Shown here piece by piece: positions 1-4,523 of a stretch of DNA of 5,058 nucleotides (its first letter is position 1; each line of letters begins with the position of its first letter). The translations under genes were made by a program, and so were the position numbers. The notes under the pieces are model-generated. The model made no database searches and had not been told where the DNA came from. It saw only the letters and a list, made by a program, of their open reading frames with translations. Origin of the DNA: Dehalococcoidia bacterium (GTDB taxonomy: Bacteria > Chloroflexota > Dehalococcoidia > SM23-28-2 > RBG-16-64-32); NCBI GenBank assembly GCA_030690405.1, contig JAUYGU010000140.1, positions 1 through 5,058 on the forward strand, given 5' to 3'.

Positions 1-729
1 ATCAAGCGGCAGAAGGGCGCCTCCGACGCCAAGCGGGGACAGCTCTTCACCAAGCTATCCAAAGAGGTCACGGTAGCCGCCCGCGAAGGCGGCGGCGACC
101 CAAACGCCAACCCCCGCCTGCGGCTCGCGATCGATAAGGCGCGCGAGAGCAACATGGCCGCCGACACGATCAAGCGCGCCATCGACCGTGGGTCCGGTGG
201 TAGCGAGGCGGAGGCGCTGGTCGAGGCCACCTTCGAGGGGTACGGCCCCGGCGGCGTCGCCATCCTCCTCCAGGTCGTGACCGACAACCGCAACCGTACC
301 GTGTCCGAGATCCGCACCACCCTCGCGCGTAACGGCGGTAACCTTGGCGAGGCGGGAAGCGTCGCCTGGCAGTTCGATAGCGTCGGCTACATCGCGCTGG
401 TCGCGGGCGACGCCGACCCGGAGGAGGTGGCGCTGGCGGCCATCGACGCCGGCGCCCAGGACGTTCGCACGGAGGGCGGCAGCGTGGAGGTCGACACGGC
501 GCCGACGGAGCTTGTCAAGGTACGAAAGGCGCTGGAAGAAGCGGGCCTGAAGATCGCCGCCGCGGAGCTCTCCATGCTCCCCAAGAACACCCTCCCCCTG
601 GACGAAAGCTCGGCCGGGCAGGTCCTGCGGCTTCTCGACATCCTCGAAGACCTGGACGACGTCCATAAGGTCTACTCCAACGCGGACTTCCCGGATTCCG
701 TCCTCATGGAGTACGCGGCGGCTCAGTAA
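1..729 (+). CDS. yebC: YebC/PmpR/TACO1-family protein, 5'-truncated
   Basis: The frame is open from base 1 and ends at TAA 727-729, giving 242 visible residues. The family usually begins MAGHSKWANIK, so the opening IKRQKGASDAKRGQLFTKL implies that about nine codons lie upstream of the window. Family hallmarks follow in order: the basic N-terminal helical region with VAAREGGGDP and NPRLRLAIDKAR, then GPGGVAILLQVVTDNRNRTV, then RNGGNLGEAGSVAWQF, and a C-terminal alpha/beta domain. The full protein would be about 251 aa, normal for the family. Members are cytoplasmic; some bind DNA as transcriptional regulators (PmpR), while others are reported to relieve ribosome stalling, so the role here cannot be fixed from sequence. 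It leads a same-strand run with ruvC 17 bp downstream, the arrangement seen in many bacteria. The promoter is outside the window. Confidence 0.95.
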   Translation: MKRQKGASDAKRGQLFTKLSKEVTVAAREGGGDPNANPRLRLAIDKARESNMAADTIKRAIDRGSGGSEAEALVEATFEGYGPGGVAILLQVVTDNRNRTVSEIRTTLARNGGNLGEAGSVAWQFDSVGYIALVAGDADPEEVALAAIDAGAQDVRTEGGSVEVDTAPTELVKVRKALEEAGLKIAAAELSMLPKNTLPLDESSAGQVLRLLDILEDLDDVHKVYSNADFPDSVLMEYAAAQ

Positions 730-746
730 CGCCTAGAAGTGGCCGC

Positions 747-1304
747 TTGACCCTTCCACTTCGCTCTCGCCCGGTCGAGTCGCCTTCGGCGACAGGACAG
801 GCTCCCACAGACGCCCTCATCGTCCTCGGAATAGACCCCGGCCTCGCCGTCACCGGCTACGGCGTCGTCCGTGTCCAAGGCCGCGACCACTCCTGCCTCC
901 GCTTCGGGGCGGTCCGCGCGTCTGAGAAGCTATCGCGCGGCGAGCGCCTGCTCGTCATCTACCGCGGTCTGCTGGAGGTCATCCGCGAGTCGCGGCCGCA
1001 CGAGGTCGCCGTGGAGGACTTCTACGCGGGGCACGTGCGCGCCGCCGTCGCCATCGGTGAGGCACGGGCGATGGCGCTGCTGGCGGCGGCGCAGGCGGAG
1101 CTGCCGGTGGCGCTCTACAAGCCGCTGGAGGTCAAACAGTTCGTGACCACCTACGGCCAGGGGAGCAAGGAGCAGGTGCAGGAGATGGTGCGCGTCCTGC
1201 TGGGCTTGGAGGAGCCGCCTCAGCCCGCGGACGCCGCCGACGCCCTGGCCGTGGCGCTCTGCCACTGCATGCGCCGGGCCAGCCCTCTGGGAGCGGTCCG
1301 ATGA
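747..1304 (+). CDS. ruvC: Crossover junction endodeoxyribonuclease RuvC
   Basis: RuvC is the dimeric Mg-dependent resolvase that nicks Holliday junctions symmetrically with RuvAB. The RNase H-like fold is evident: LGIDPGLAVTGYG carries the first catalytic Asp (D30), VAVEDFYAG carries the Glu (E90), and DAADALAVALCH carries the C-terminal Asp pair (D162, D165). KPLEVKQFVTTYGQGSKEQVQEMV is also typical. The product is 185 aa against ~173 in E. coli, because about 23 residues precede the usual start of the fold. TTG 747 is the only standard start codon upstream of LGIDPG in this frame, with a weak purine-rich AGAAG at 735-739. The codons for the extension cover repeat-like DNA (779-804). The loop after E90 is one residue short and lacks the usual Asn, and GQARG reads GEARA. 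The stop overlaps the ruvA start as ATGA, implying translational coupling. Confidence 0.95.
   Translation: MTLPLRSRPVESPSATGQAPTDALIVLGIDPGLAVTGYGVVRVQGRDHSCLRFGAVRASEKLSRGERLLVIYRGLLEVIRESRPHEVAVEDFYAGHVRAAVAIGEARAMALLAAAQAELPVALYKPLEVKQFVTTYGQGSKEQVQEMVRVLLGLEEPPQPADAADALAVALCHCMRRASPLGAVR
779..804 (+). repeat. Repeat-like hairpin segment inside the RuvC N-terminal extension
   Basis: Bases 779-784 (GTCGCC) and 788-793 (GGCGAC) form a perfect 6-bp inverted repeat around TTC. The same segment contains CCTTCG (783-788) and ACAGGCTC (797-804), separated by 8 bp. Joined, these match the CCTTCGACAGGCTC core found on the minus strand of the hairpin between the two convergent genes (2313-2350). 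It therefore looks like a degenerate member of the same short intergenic repeat family, now translated as part of RuvC. The relation is inferred from partial identity; chance in GC-rich DNA is possible. Confidence 0.4.
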
Positions 1305-1915
1305 GCCCCATCGCCCGCCTGAAGGGCGTCGTCGCGGAGCGCGGGCCGGACTGGCTCATCGTCGACGTGAACGGCGTCGGCTACCTCGTCTACGGGCCCG
1401 CGGGGACGGTCGCCGCCGCCAGAGTCGGGGCGGATATCGCCCTCCACACGCACCTGACCGTCCGCGAGGACGGCATGACGCTCTACGGTTTCGCCTCCGC
1501 CGACGAGCGGCGGCTGTTCCAGACGCTGACCGCCGTCAGCGGCGTCGGCCCCAAGGCGGCGCTGGCGCTGCTCTCCGTCATGCCCGCCGACGAGCTCTCC
1601 TACGCCATCGCCTCCGGCAACGCGGCCGCGCTCTCGCGGGCGCCGGGCGTGGGCCAGAAGCTGGCGAGCCGCATCGTGCTGGAGCTGCGCGACAAGCTGG
1701 CGCCCGAGGCGCCGGTAGCCCTCCCCGGCGACGCGCCGGAGGTGGTGGCGGCGCTGATGGGGCTGGGCTACAGCCAGGCGGAGGCGCTGGAGGCGGTGGC
1801 GAAGAGCGAGCCCCCGCCGGACGCGCCGGTCGAGGACCGCGTGCGCCTCGCCCTCGGCTACTTCGCGCGCCCAGACGGGCACCCGTCTGGGCGCGCGCGG
1901 TCTGGGGGAGAGTAG
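1301..1915 (+). CDS. ruvA: Holliday junction branch migration protein RuvA
   Basis: RuvA binds the four-way junction as a tetramer and positions the RuvB motors. All three domains are visible in the 204-aa product. The N-terminal OB fold (about 1-65) contains GVGYLVYGP and the acidic pin R55-E56-D57 followed by LYGF. Domain II (about 70-133) has two helix-hairpin-helix motifs, SGVGPKAA at 80-87 and PGVGQKLA at 115-122, then LELRDKL. Domain III (about 145-187) has EVVAALMGLGYSQAEA, the RuvB-contacting UBA-like helices. Length is normal, but the last ~16 residues (from A189, rich in R, P, G and S) lie beyond domain III and are encoded largely by a perfect inverted repeat. ATG 1301 overlaps the ruvC TGA. 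No ruvB follows; the next gene is DUF202, in the same frame after TAG and two codons. Confidence 0.96.
   Translation: MSPIARLKGVVAERGPDWLIVDVNGVGYLVYGPAGTVAAARVGADIALHTHLTVREDGMTLYGFASADERRLFQTLTAVSGVGPKAALALLSVMPADELSYAIASGNAAALSRAPGVGQKLASRIVLELRDKLAPEAPVALPGDAPEVVAALMGLGYSQAEALEAVAKSEPPPDAPVEDRVRLALGYFARPDGHPSGRARSGGE
1864..1897. repeat. Perfect 16-bp inverted repeat in the 3' end of ruvA
   Basis: Left arm 1864-1879 (CGCGCGCCCAGACGGG) and right arm 1882-1897 (CCCGTCTGGGCGCGCG) are exact reverse complements around a 2-base centre, CA. It lies wholly within the ruvA reading frame and ends 6 bases before the purine-rich ribosome binding site of the next gene. A further GTCTGGG copy sits at 1900-1906 and could compete for the left arm. 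There is no T-run after it, so it is not a classical intrinsic terminator. It may stabilise or segment the mRNA, or be a trace of a small palindromic mobile repeat. Confidence 0.9.
1904..1910 (+). promoter_or_regulatory. Ribosome binding site for the DUF202 gene, within ruvA
   Basis: GGGGGAG at 1904-1910 is a strong Shine-Dalgarno sequence lying 11 bases before GTG 1922. It is inside the last codons of ruvA, just after the palindrome at 1864-1897, so ribosomes finishing ruvA would melt the hairpin and expose it. This supports GTG 1922 as the start and suggests translational coupling. Confidence 0.6.
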
Positions 1916-1921
1916 CGCGCC

Positions 1922-2308
1922 GTGCCCCCTGACCCGGAACACGACCCCTCCGGCGAGAGCCGCGAGCTGTTCGACGACGCCCTAATCCGCACCCACCTCG
2001 CCAACGAGCGCACGTTCCTCGCCTGGCTGCGTTCGGCCGTGGTGCTGCTGGGCGTCGGGCTGGGCGCCGTCGCCCTGGGCGGTAGCGGCGGCTTCGAGGA
2101 GGTCGTGGCGCTCGTCCTCGGCGGCGTCAGCGTCGTGGCCGCGCTGGTCATGGTCGTCTGGGCGTACGTCAGCTTCGGGGCGACGACCGCAAGCATCGAG
2201 CGCCGCCGCTACCGCCCGCCGCGGGCGTTCATCGCCACGGCGACGGCGCTGGTCGCCGTCACCGGCGTGGTCGTGATCGCCCTCCTGGCCGTCGAGGCGC
2301 TGGACTAG
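1922..2308 (+). CDS. DUF202 family small membrane protein (YidH-like)
   Basis: The 128-aa product carries the DUF202 signature near its N terminus: LIRTHLANERTFLAWLRSA at residues 21-39, leading straight into the first membrane segment. Three hydrophobic segments can be read: about 38-54, 60-84 and 103-126. The second and third are separated by a basic loop (ERRRYRPPR). Membership in an integral inner-membrane family is secure. DUF202 proteins are found alone (E. coli YidH) and as the membrane part of polyphosphate polymerase VTC proteins, but the function of stand-alone members is not established, so none is assigned. GTG 1922 is chosen because of the good ribosome binding site upstream and because no other start lies before the conserved motif. 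It is probably co-transcribed with ruvCA. It faces the permease gene tail to tail. Confidence 0.88.
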   Translation: MPPDPEHDPSGESRELFDDALIRTHLANERTFLAWLRSAVVLLGVGLGAVALGGSGGFEEVVALVLGGVSVVAALVMVVWAYVSFGATTASIERRRYRPPRAFIATATALVAVTGVVVIALLAVEALD

Positions 2309-2312
2309 GGCG

Positions 2313-2350
2313 CGCCGCTCATCCTGAGCCTGTCGAAGGATGAGTTGGCG
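2313..2350. repeat. Hairpin repeat between convergent genes, possible bidirectional terminator
   Basis: CTCATCCT (2318-2325) and AGGATGAG (2337-2344) are perfect 8-bp arms around an 11-base loop. The stem extends by CGCC (2313-2316) with GGCG (2347-2350) across a small internal loop, giving 12 paired positions. It fills the 54-bp gap between the DUF202 stop and the permease stop, where a transcript end is expected from both sides. It lacks a T-run. The sequence, read on the minus strand as CCTTCGACAGGCTCAGG, is of a type I recall as a dispersed intergenic repeat in several bacterial groups, including Chloroflexota. Termination is an inference; the dyad is seen directly. Confidence 0.8.
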
Positions 2351-2362
2351 TAGTCGGCGCCG

Positions 2363-3667
2363 CTATTCGTCGCCGCTCTCCAGCGGACGCCACAGCGAGA
2401 ACACCTGCATCGCCACCACGCCCGACACGAACAGCCCCGCGCCGATGAGCAGGGCGTTTCGCTCCAGGTTCGCCGTCAGGAACGCCACCGAGGCCAGGGC
2501 GACGATCGGCAGCAGAGGCAGCCGCCCCACGTTCAGCGGCACGCGGAACGGCCGCGGCACGTCCGGCCGGGTGTAGCGCAGGACGATGAGCGAGACGTTC
2601 ACCGCCGCGAAGCCGATGAACACGGCGAAGTTCGTCGCCCCCGCCACGAGGCCGATGTCCCCCGAGAGGGCGAAGCCCGCCGAGACTAGCAGCGAGAGGG
2701 CGATCGCCCGCGCCGGCGTCCTCGCGACCGGGTGCACCCAGGCCAGGAACCGTGGCAGCGCCGCCGTCGAGGCCATGCCGTAGATCAGCCGCGAGGCCGC
2801 CACCAGCAGCAGCAGTATCGTGTTGGCGGTGGAGAAGAGCGCCACCACCGCCACGAAGTCCGAGGCGCGTCCGCCCAGCACCTTCGCCGCCACCGCCGCC
2901 AGCGGCGCCTCCGAACCGCTAAGCTCTTGCCAGCCCAGCACGCTGACGGCGGCTACAGCCACCATCAGGTAGAGGCCTGACGTCACCGCTATCGCCAGCA
3001 GCATCGCCTTCGGCACGATGTGGACGGCGTCTCGCGTCTCCTCCGAGAGCGTCGCGATCTGCTCGAAGCCGATGAAGGCGAACATCACCAGCGCCGCCCC
3101 CGAGAAGATCCCCGCCGCTCCCATCTCCGCCTCCAGCAGGTCGACGTCGCCCAGGTGCGGCACCCCGATGGCGATCACGAAAACGAGGCCGCCCACCTCC
3201 GCCAGCGTCAGGATCACGGAGAGCCACACCGCCTCCCGTATGCCGTAGAAGGCGATGAACGTGGCCGCGACCAGCGCCGCCAGCGCTAGCACGGTCGGGT
3301 CGACGTCCACGAAGGTGTGCAGGTAGCCGCCGAAGCCGAGCGAGACCGCCGCCGCGGCGACCAGGTTCCCGATCACGATCAGCCAGCCCACCACGAACGC
3401 CGCCCGCAGGCCCAGCGCCTGCCGCGTGTACTCGTAGTCCGCGCCGGCCTTGGGGAAGGCCGAGGCGAGCTCCGCGTAGCTGAGGCCGATGACGGCGGCC
3501 ATCGCCGCCGCCATCAGGAACGAGATCCAGACGGCATCGCCGGCCTTGCCCGCCACCTCGCCGACCAGCGCGTAGATGCCGGCGCCGAGGATGATACCGA
3601 TGCCGCCAAGCGTCGTCTCGAACAGGCCGAGGCTGCGGCGGAGCGTCGCGGGGTCTTCCGGCTTCAA
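2363..3667 (-). CDS. APC superfamily amino acid/polyamine permease
   Basis: This 434-aa protein has about twelve hydrophobic segments and APC signatures. The TM1 unwound region is GGIGIILGAGIYALVG (21-36). The loop after TM2 is YAELASAFPKAGADYEYTRQALG (64-86). TM6 carries FAFIGFEQIATLSEETRD (196-213), the FE-EE motif. SRLIYGMASTAALPRFLAWVHP (292-312) and RPDVPRPFRVP (367-377) are typical of the C-terminal half. Such proteins are secondary transporters of amino acids or related amines in the cytoplasmic membrane; the substrate cannot be told. Length is near the lower end of the family, with no C-terminal stress domain. TTG 3667 is the start because an in-frame TAG lies at 3682-3680, no other standard start intervenes, and the conserved motif follows within 15 residues. 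No good ribosome binding site precedes it, but a promoter does. The GNAT gene lies upstream on the same strand, 93 bp away. Confidence 0.93.
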   Translation of the reverse strand: MKPEDPATLRRSLGLFETTLGGIGIILGAGIYALVGEVAGKAGDAVWISFLMAAAMAAVIGLSYAELASAFPKAGADYEYTRQALGLRAAFVVGWLIVIGNLVAAAAVSLGFGGYLHTFVDVDPTVLALAALVAATFIAFYGIREAVWLSVILTLAEVGGLVFVIAIGVPHLGDVDLLEAEMGAAGIFSGAALVMFAFIGFEQIATLSEETRDAVHIVPKAMLLAIAVTSGLYLMVAVAAVSVLGWQELSGSEAPLAAVAAKVLGGRASDFVAVVALFSTANTILLLLVAASRLIYGMASTAALPRFLAWVHPVARTPARAIALSLLVSAGFALSGDIGLVAGATNFAVFIGFAAVNVSLIVLRYTRPDVPRPFRVPLNVGRLPLLPIVALASVAFLTANLERNALLIGAGLFVSGVVAMQVFSLWRPLESGDE

Positions 3668-3676
3668 GTCGTGCGG

Positions 3677-3705
3677 ATTCTAACAGCCCGCGAGCCCACT
3701 GTCAT
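3677..3705 (-). promoter_or_regulatory. Predicted sigma70-type promoter of the permease gene
   Basis: Read on the minus strand, ATGACA (3705-3700, 5 of 6 matches to TTGACA) and TAGAAT (3682-3677, 5 of 6 matches to TATAAT) are separated by exactly 17 bases. A TG one base before the -10 makes it an extended -10 element. The usual start point about 7 bases downstream would fall 2-4 bases before the TTG start codon at 3667, so the mRNA would be nearly leaderless. The -35 lies in the repeat-like string TGTCATTCTGAGG on the plus strand. Confidence 0.65.
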
Positions 3706-3716
3706 TCTGAGGCGGT

Positions 3717-3741
3717 AGGGGCGCTGCTCGCTGCGTCCCCT
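3717..3741. terminator. GC-rich hairpin between the GNAT and permease genes
   Basis: AGGGGCGC (3717-3724) pairs with GCGTCCCCT (3733-3741), leaving one bulged T and an 8-base loop. It lies 20 bp past the GNAT stop codon on the minus strand and upstream of the permease promoter, which fits a role in ending the GNAT transcript. There is no T-run after it, so it would be non-classical. The nearby TCATTCTGAGG and the stem sequence recall dispersed intergenic repeats, so it may be a repeat remnant instead. Confidence 0.45.
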
Positions 3742-3760
3742 GGGGCGGGGCAAGCGCCGC

Positions 3761-4417
3761 TTACAGCGCTCGCCGCAGCGTGCGCGTCCCCGGCGTCCGG
3801 TACACGGCCTCGAATTCCGGGTCCAGCTTCTCCGCGACGGGCACGAACCCGCACTTCTCGTACGCTCGCTGCGCCGGGTCGTTTCCGATGAACACGCTGA
3901 TGTCCGCCACCGTCGCGCCGCGGCTGCGGCCGCGCTCCAGGATCTCCTCCATCAGCCGGTCGACGAGCCCTCTACGGCGGAACTCGGGGAGTGTCGCCAC
4001 GTTCTCCACGATCCACGCCCCGGGCGGGTGCTCCGGCAGCACGTTCATGATCGACTTCCCGCGCTCAAAGCCGGCCGCGGCCTGCTCCTCACTCCTCTCG
4101 GTCTTCCGGTTCGCCTCGATCCCCGCCGCCCGCAGCGTGGGGCCGCCCAGCTCGTGCTCGAAGTAGCCGCACAGCGCCGACGCCGGCCTGCCGTCCACCT
4201 CGGCGACGAAGAACGTCGAGTAGTGCACCCAGTGGAGCTGCTCCGTCGTGGTGAGCGCCTCCAGGTACCGCAGCTTGTACGCTTCGTCGCCGTCGAGCAG
4301 GAAGTCCCAGAACCCGCGCGCCAGCTGCGAGCGGAACGCGGTCAGCGTCACCCAGGCGATGAACGGCGCGTGCTGAGGCGTGGCTTCAACGATGCGGAGC
4401 CGGGTTTCCATTGCCAT
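3761..4417 (-). CDS. GNAT family N-acetyltransferase
   Basis: The 218-aa product begins [22 protein letters not shown], the usual first strand and helix of a GNAT domain. Motif A, which binds the acetyl-CoA pyrophosphate, is [21 protein letters not shown] (140-160), with R147-x-x-G150; the final position of the classical Q/R-x-x-G-x-G/A loop is Val152. Motif B follows as [20 protein letters not shown] (179-198), with the usual Asn, Tyr and GF. About 110 residues (roughly 30-135) before motif A are longer than in a minimal GNAT and probably form the substrate site. The acceptor is unknown. The frame is open back to 4531, but that would run through the promoter region and into uvrB. ATG 4417 has GGGAG (4432-4428) 10 bases upstream; ATG 4411, two codons later, is an alternative served by GAGG (4425-4422). 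It is divergent from uvrB. Confidence 0.88.
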   Translation of the reverse strand: MAMETRLRIVEATPQHAPFIAWVTLTAFRSQLARGFWDFLLDGDEAYKLRYLEALTTTEQLHWVHYSTFFVAEVDGRPASALCGYFEHELGGPTLRAAGIEANRKTERSEEQAAAGFERGKSIMNVLPEHPPGAWIVENVATLPEFRRRGLVDRLMEEILERGRSRGATVADISVFIGNDPAQRAYEKCGFVPVAEKLDPEFEAVYRTPGTRTLRRAL

Positions 4418-4450
4418 GCGACCTCGTCTCCCAACCGCCCGTCCGGAGGC

Positions 4451-4480
4451 ATCATACATACCTGCGCTCGATGGCATCAA
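4451..4480 (-). promoter_or_regulatory. Predicted promoter of the GNAT gene
   Basis: On the minus strand, TTGATG (4480-4475, 4 of 6 to consensus) and TATGAT (4456-4451, 5 of 6 to TATAAT) are 18 bases apart. Initiation near 4444 would give a leader of about 25-30 bases holding the GGGAG ribosome binding site. Its -35 lies within the left arm of the dyad at 4476-4508, back to back with the uvrB promoter. Confidence 0.5.
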
Positions 4481-4508
4481 CCGGCGAGCGTCCCGCGCCG
4501 CCGGTGAT
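4476..4508. repeat. Imperfect dyad in the divergent GNAT/uvrB promoter region
   Basis: ACCGGCG (4480-4486) and CGCCGGT (4499-4505) are perfect 7-bp arms. The symmetry extends outward through ATC (4476-4478) and GAT (4506-4508), with one unpaired A at 4479. The dyad abuts the uvrB -10 and covers the GNAT -35, so a protein bound here could affect both genes. No known operator is recognised. No GAAC-N4-GTTC LexA-type box is seen between the two genes. Confidence 0.5.
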
Positions 4509-4513
4509 ACAAT
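4505..4513 (+). promoter_or_regulatory. uvrB: Predicted extended -10 promoter of uvrB
   Basis: TGATACAAT at 4505-4513 is an extended -10 element: TG, one base, then TACAAT with 5 of 6 matches to TATAAT. No clear -35 stands 16-18 bases upstream (CGAGCG occurs there), which an extended -10 can tolerate. The expected start point near 4520 is within about 4 bases of the ATG at 4524, predicting a leaderless or nearly leaderless uvrB message. Confidence 0.55.
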
Positions 4514-4523
4514 CGGGGAAGTC

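Noticed and set aside
55..666. 203-aa minus-strand open frame over yebC
   Set aside because: It is antisense to a clear YebC-family gene in GC-rich DNA, and its arginine- and glycine-rich translation matches no family I recognise.
1864..1897. Intrinsic terminator at the end of ruvA
   Set aside because: The stem is strong, but it is inside the ruvA reading frame, has no T-run after it and is directly followed by a ribosome binding site and gene.
1220..1942. 240-aa minus-strand open frame over ruvC/ruvA
   Set aside because: It covers the well-supported ruvA on the opposite strand and has low-complexity arginine-rich composition.
3317..3718. Plus-strand open frame of 133 aa antisense to the permease start
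   Set aside because: It is the complement of permease codons and gives a charged, family-less translation.
2313..3741. CRISPR array or insertion-sequence ends
   Set aside because: The short repeats at 2313-2350 and 3700-3741 are not regularly spaced or identical, and no transposase or cas gene is present.
4028..4507. Plus-strand open frame of 159 aa antisense to the GNAT gene
   Set aside because: It opposes a gene with clear GNAT motifs and has no recognisable domain.
4418..4523. LexA/SOS box upstream of uvrB
   Set aside because: No GAAC-N4-GTTC or CTGT-N8-ACAG pattern is present; only the unrelated GC-rich dyad was found.
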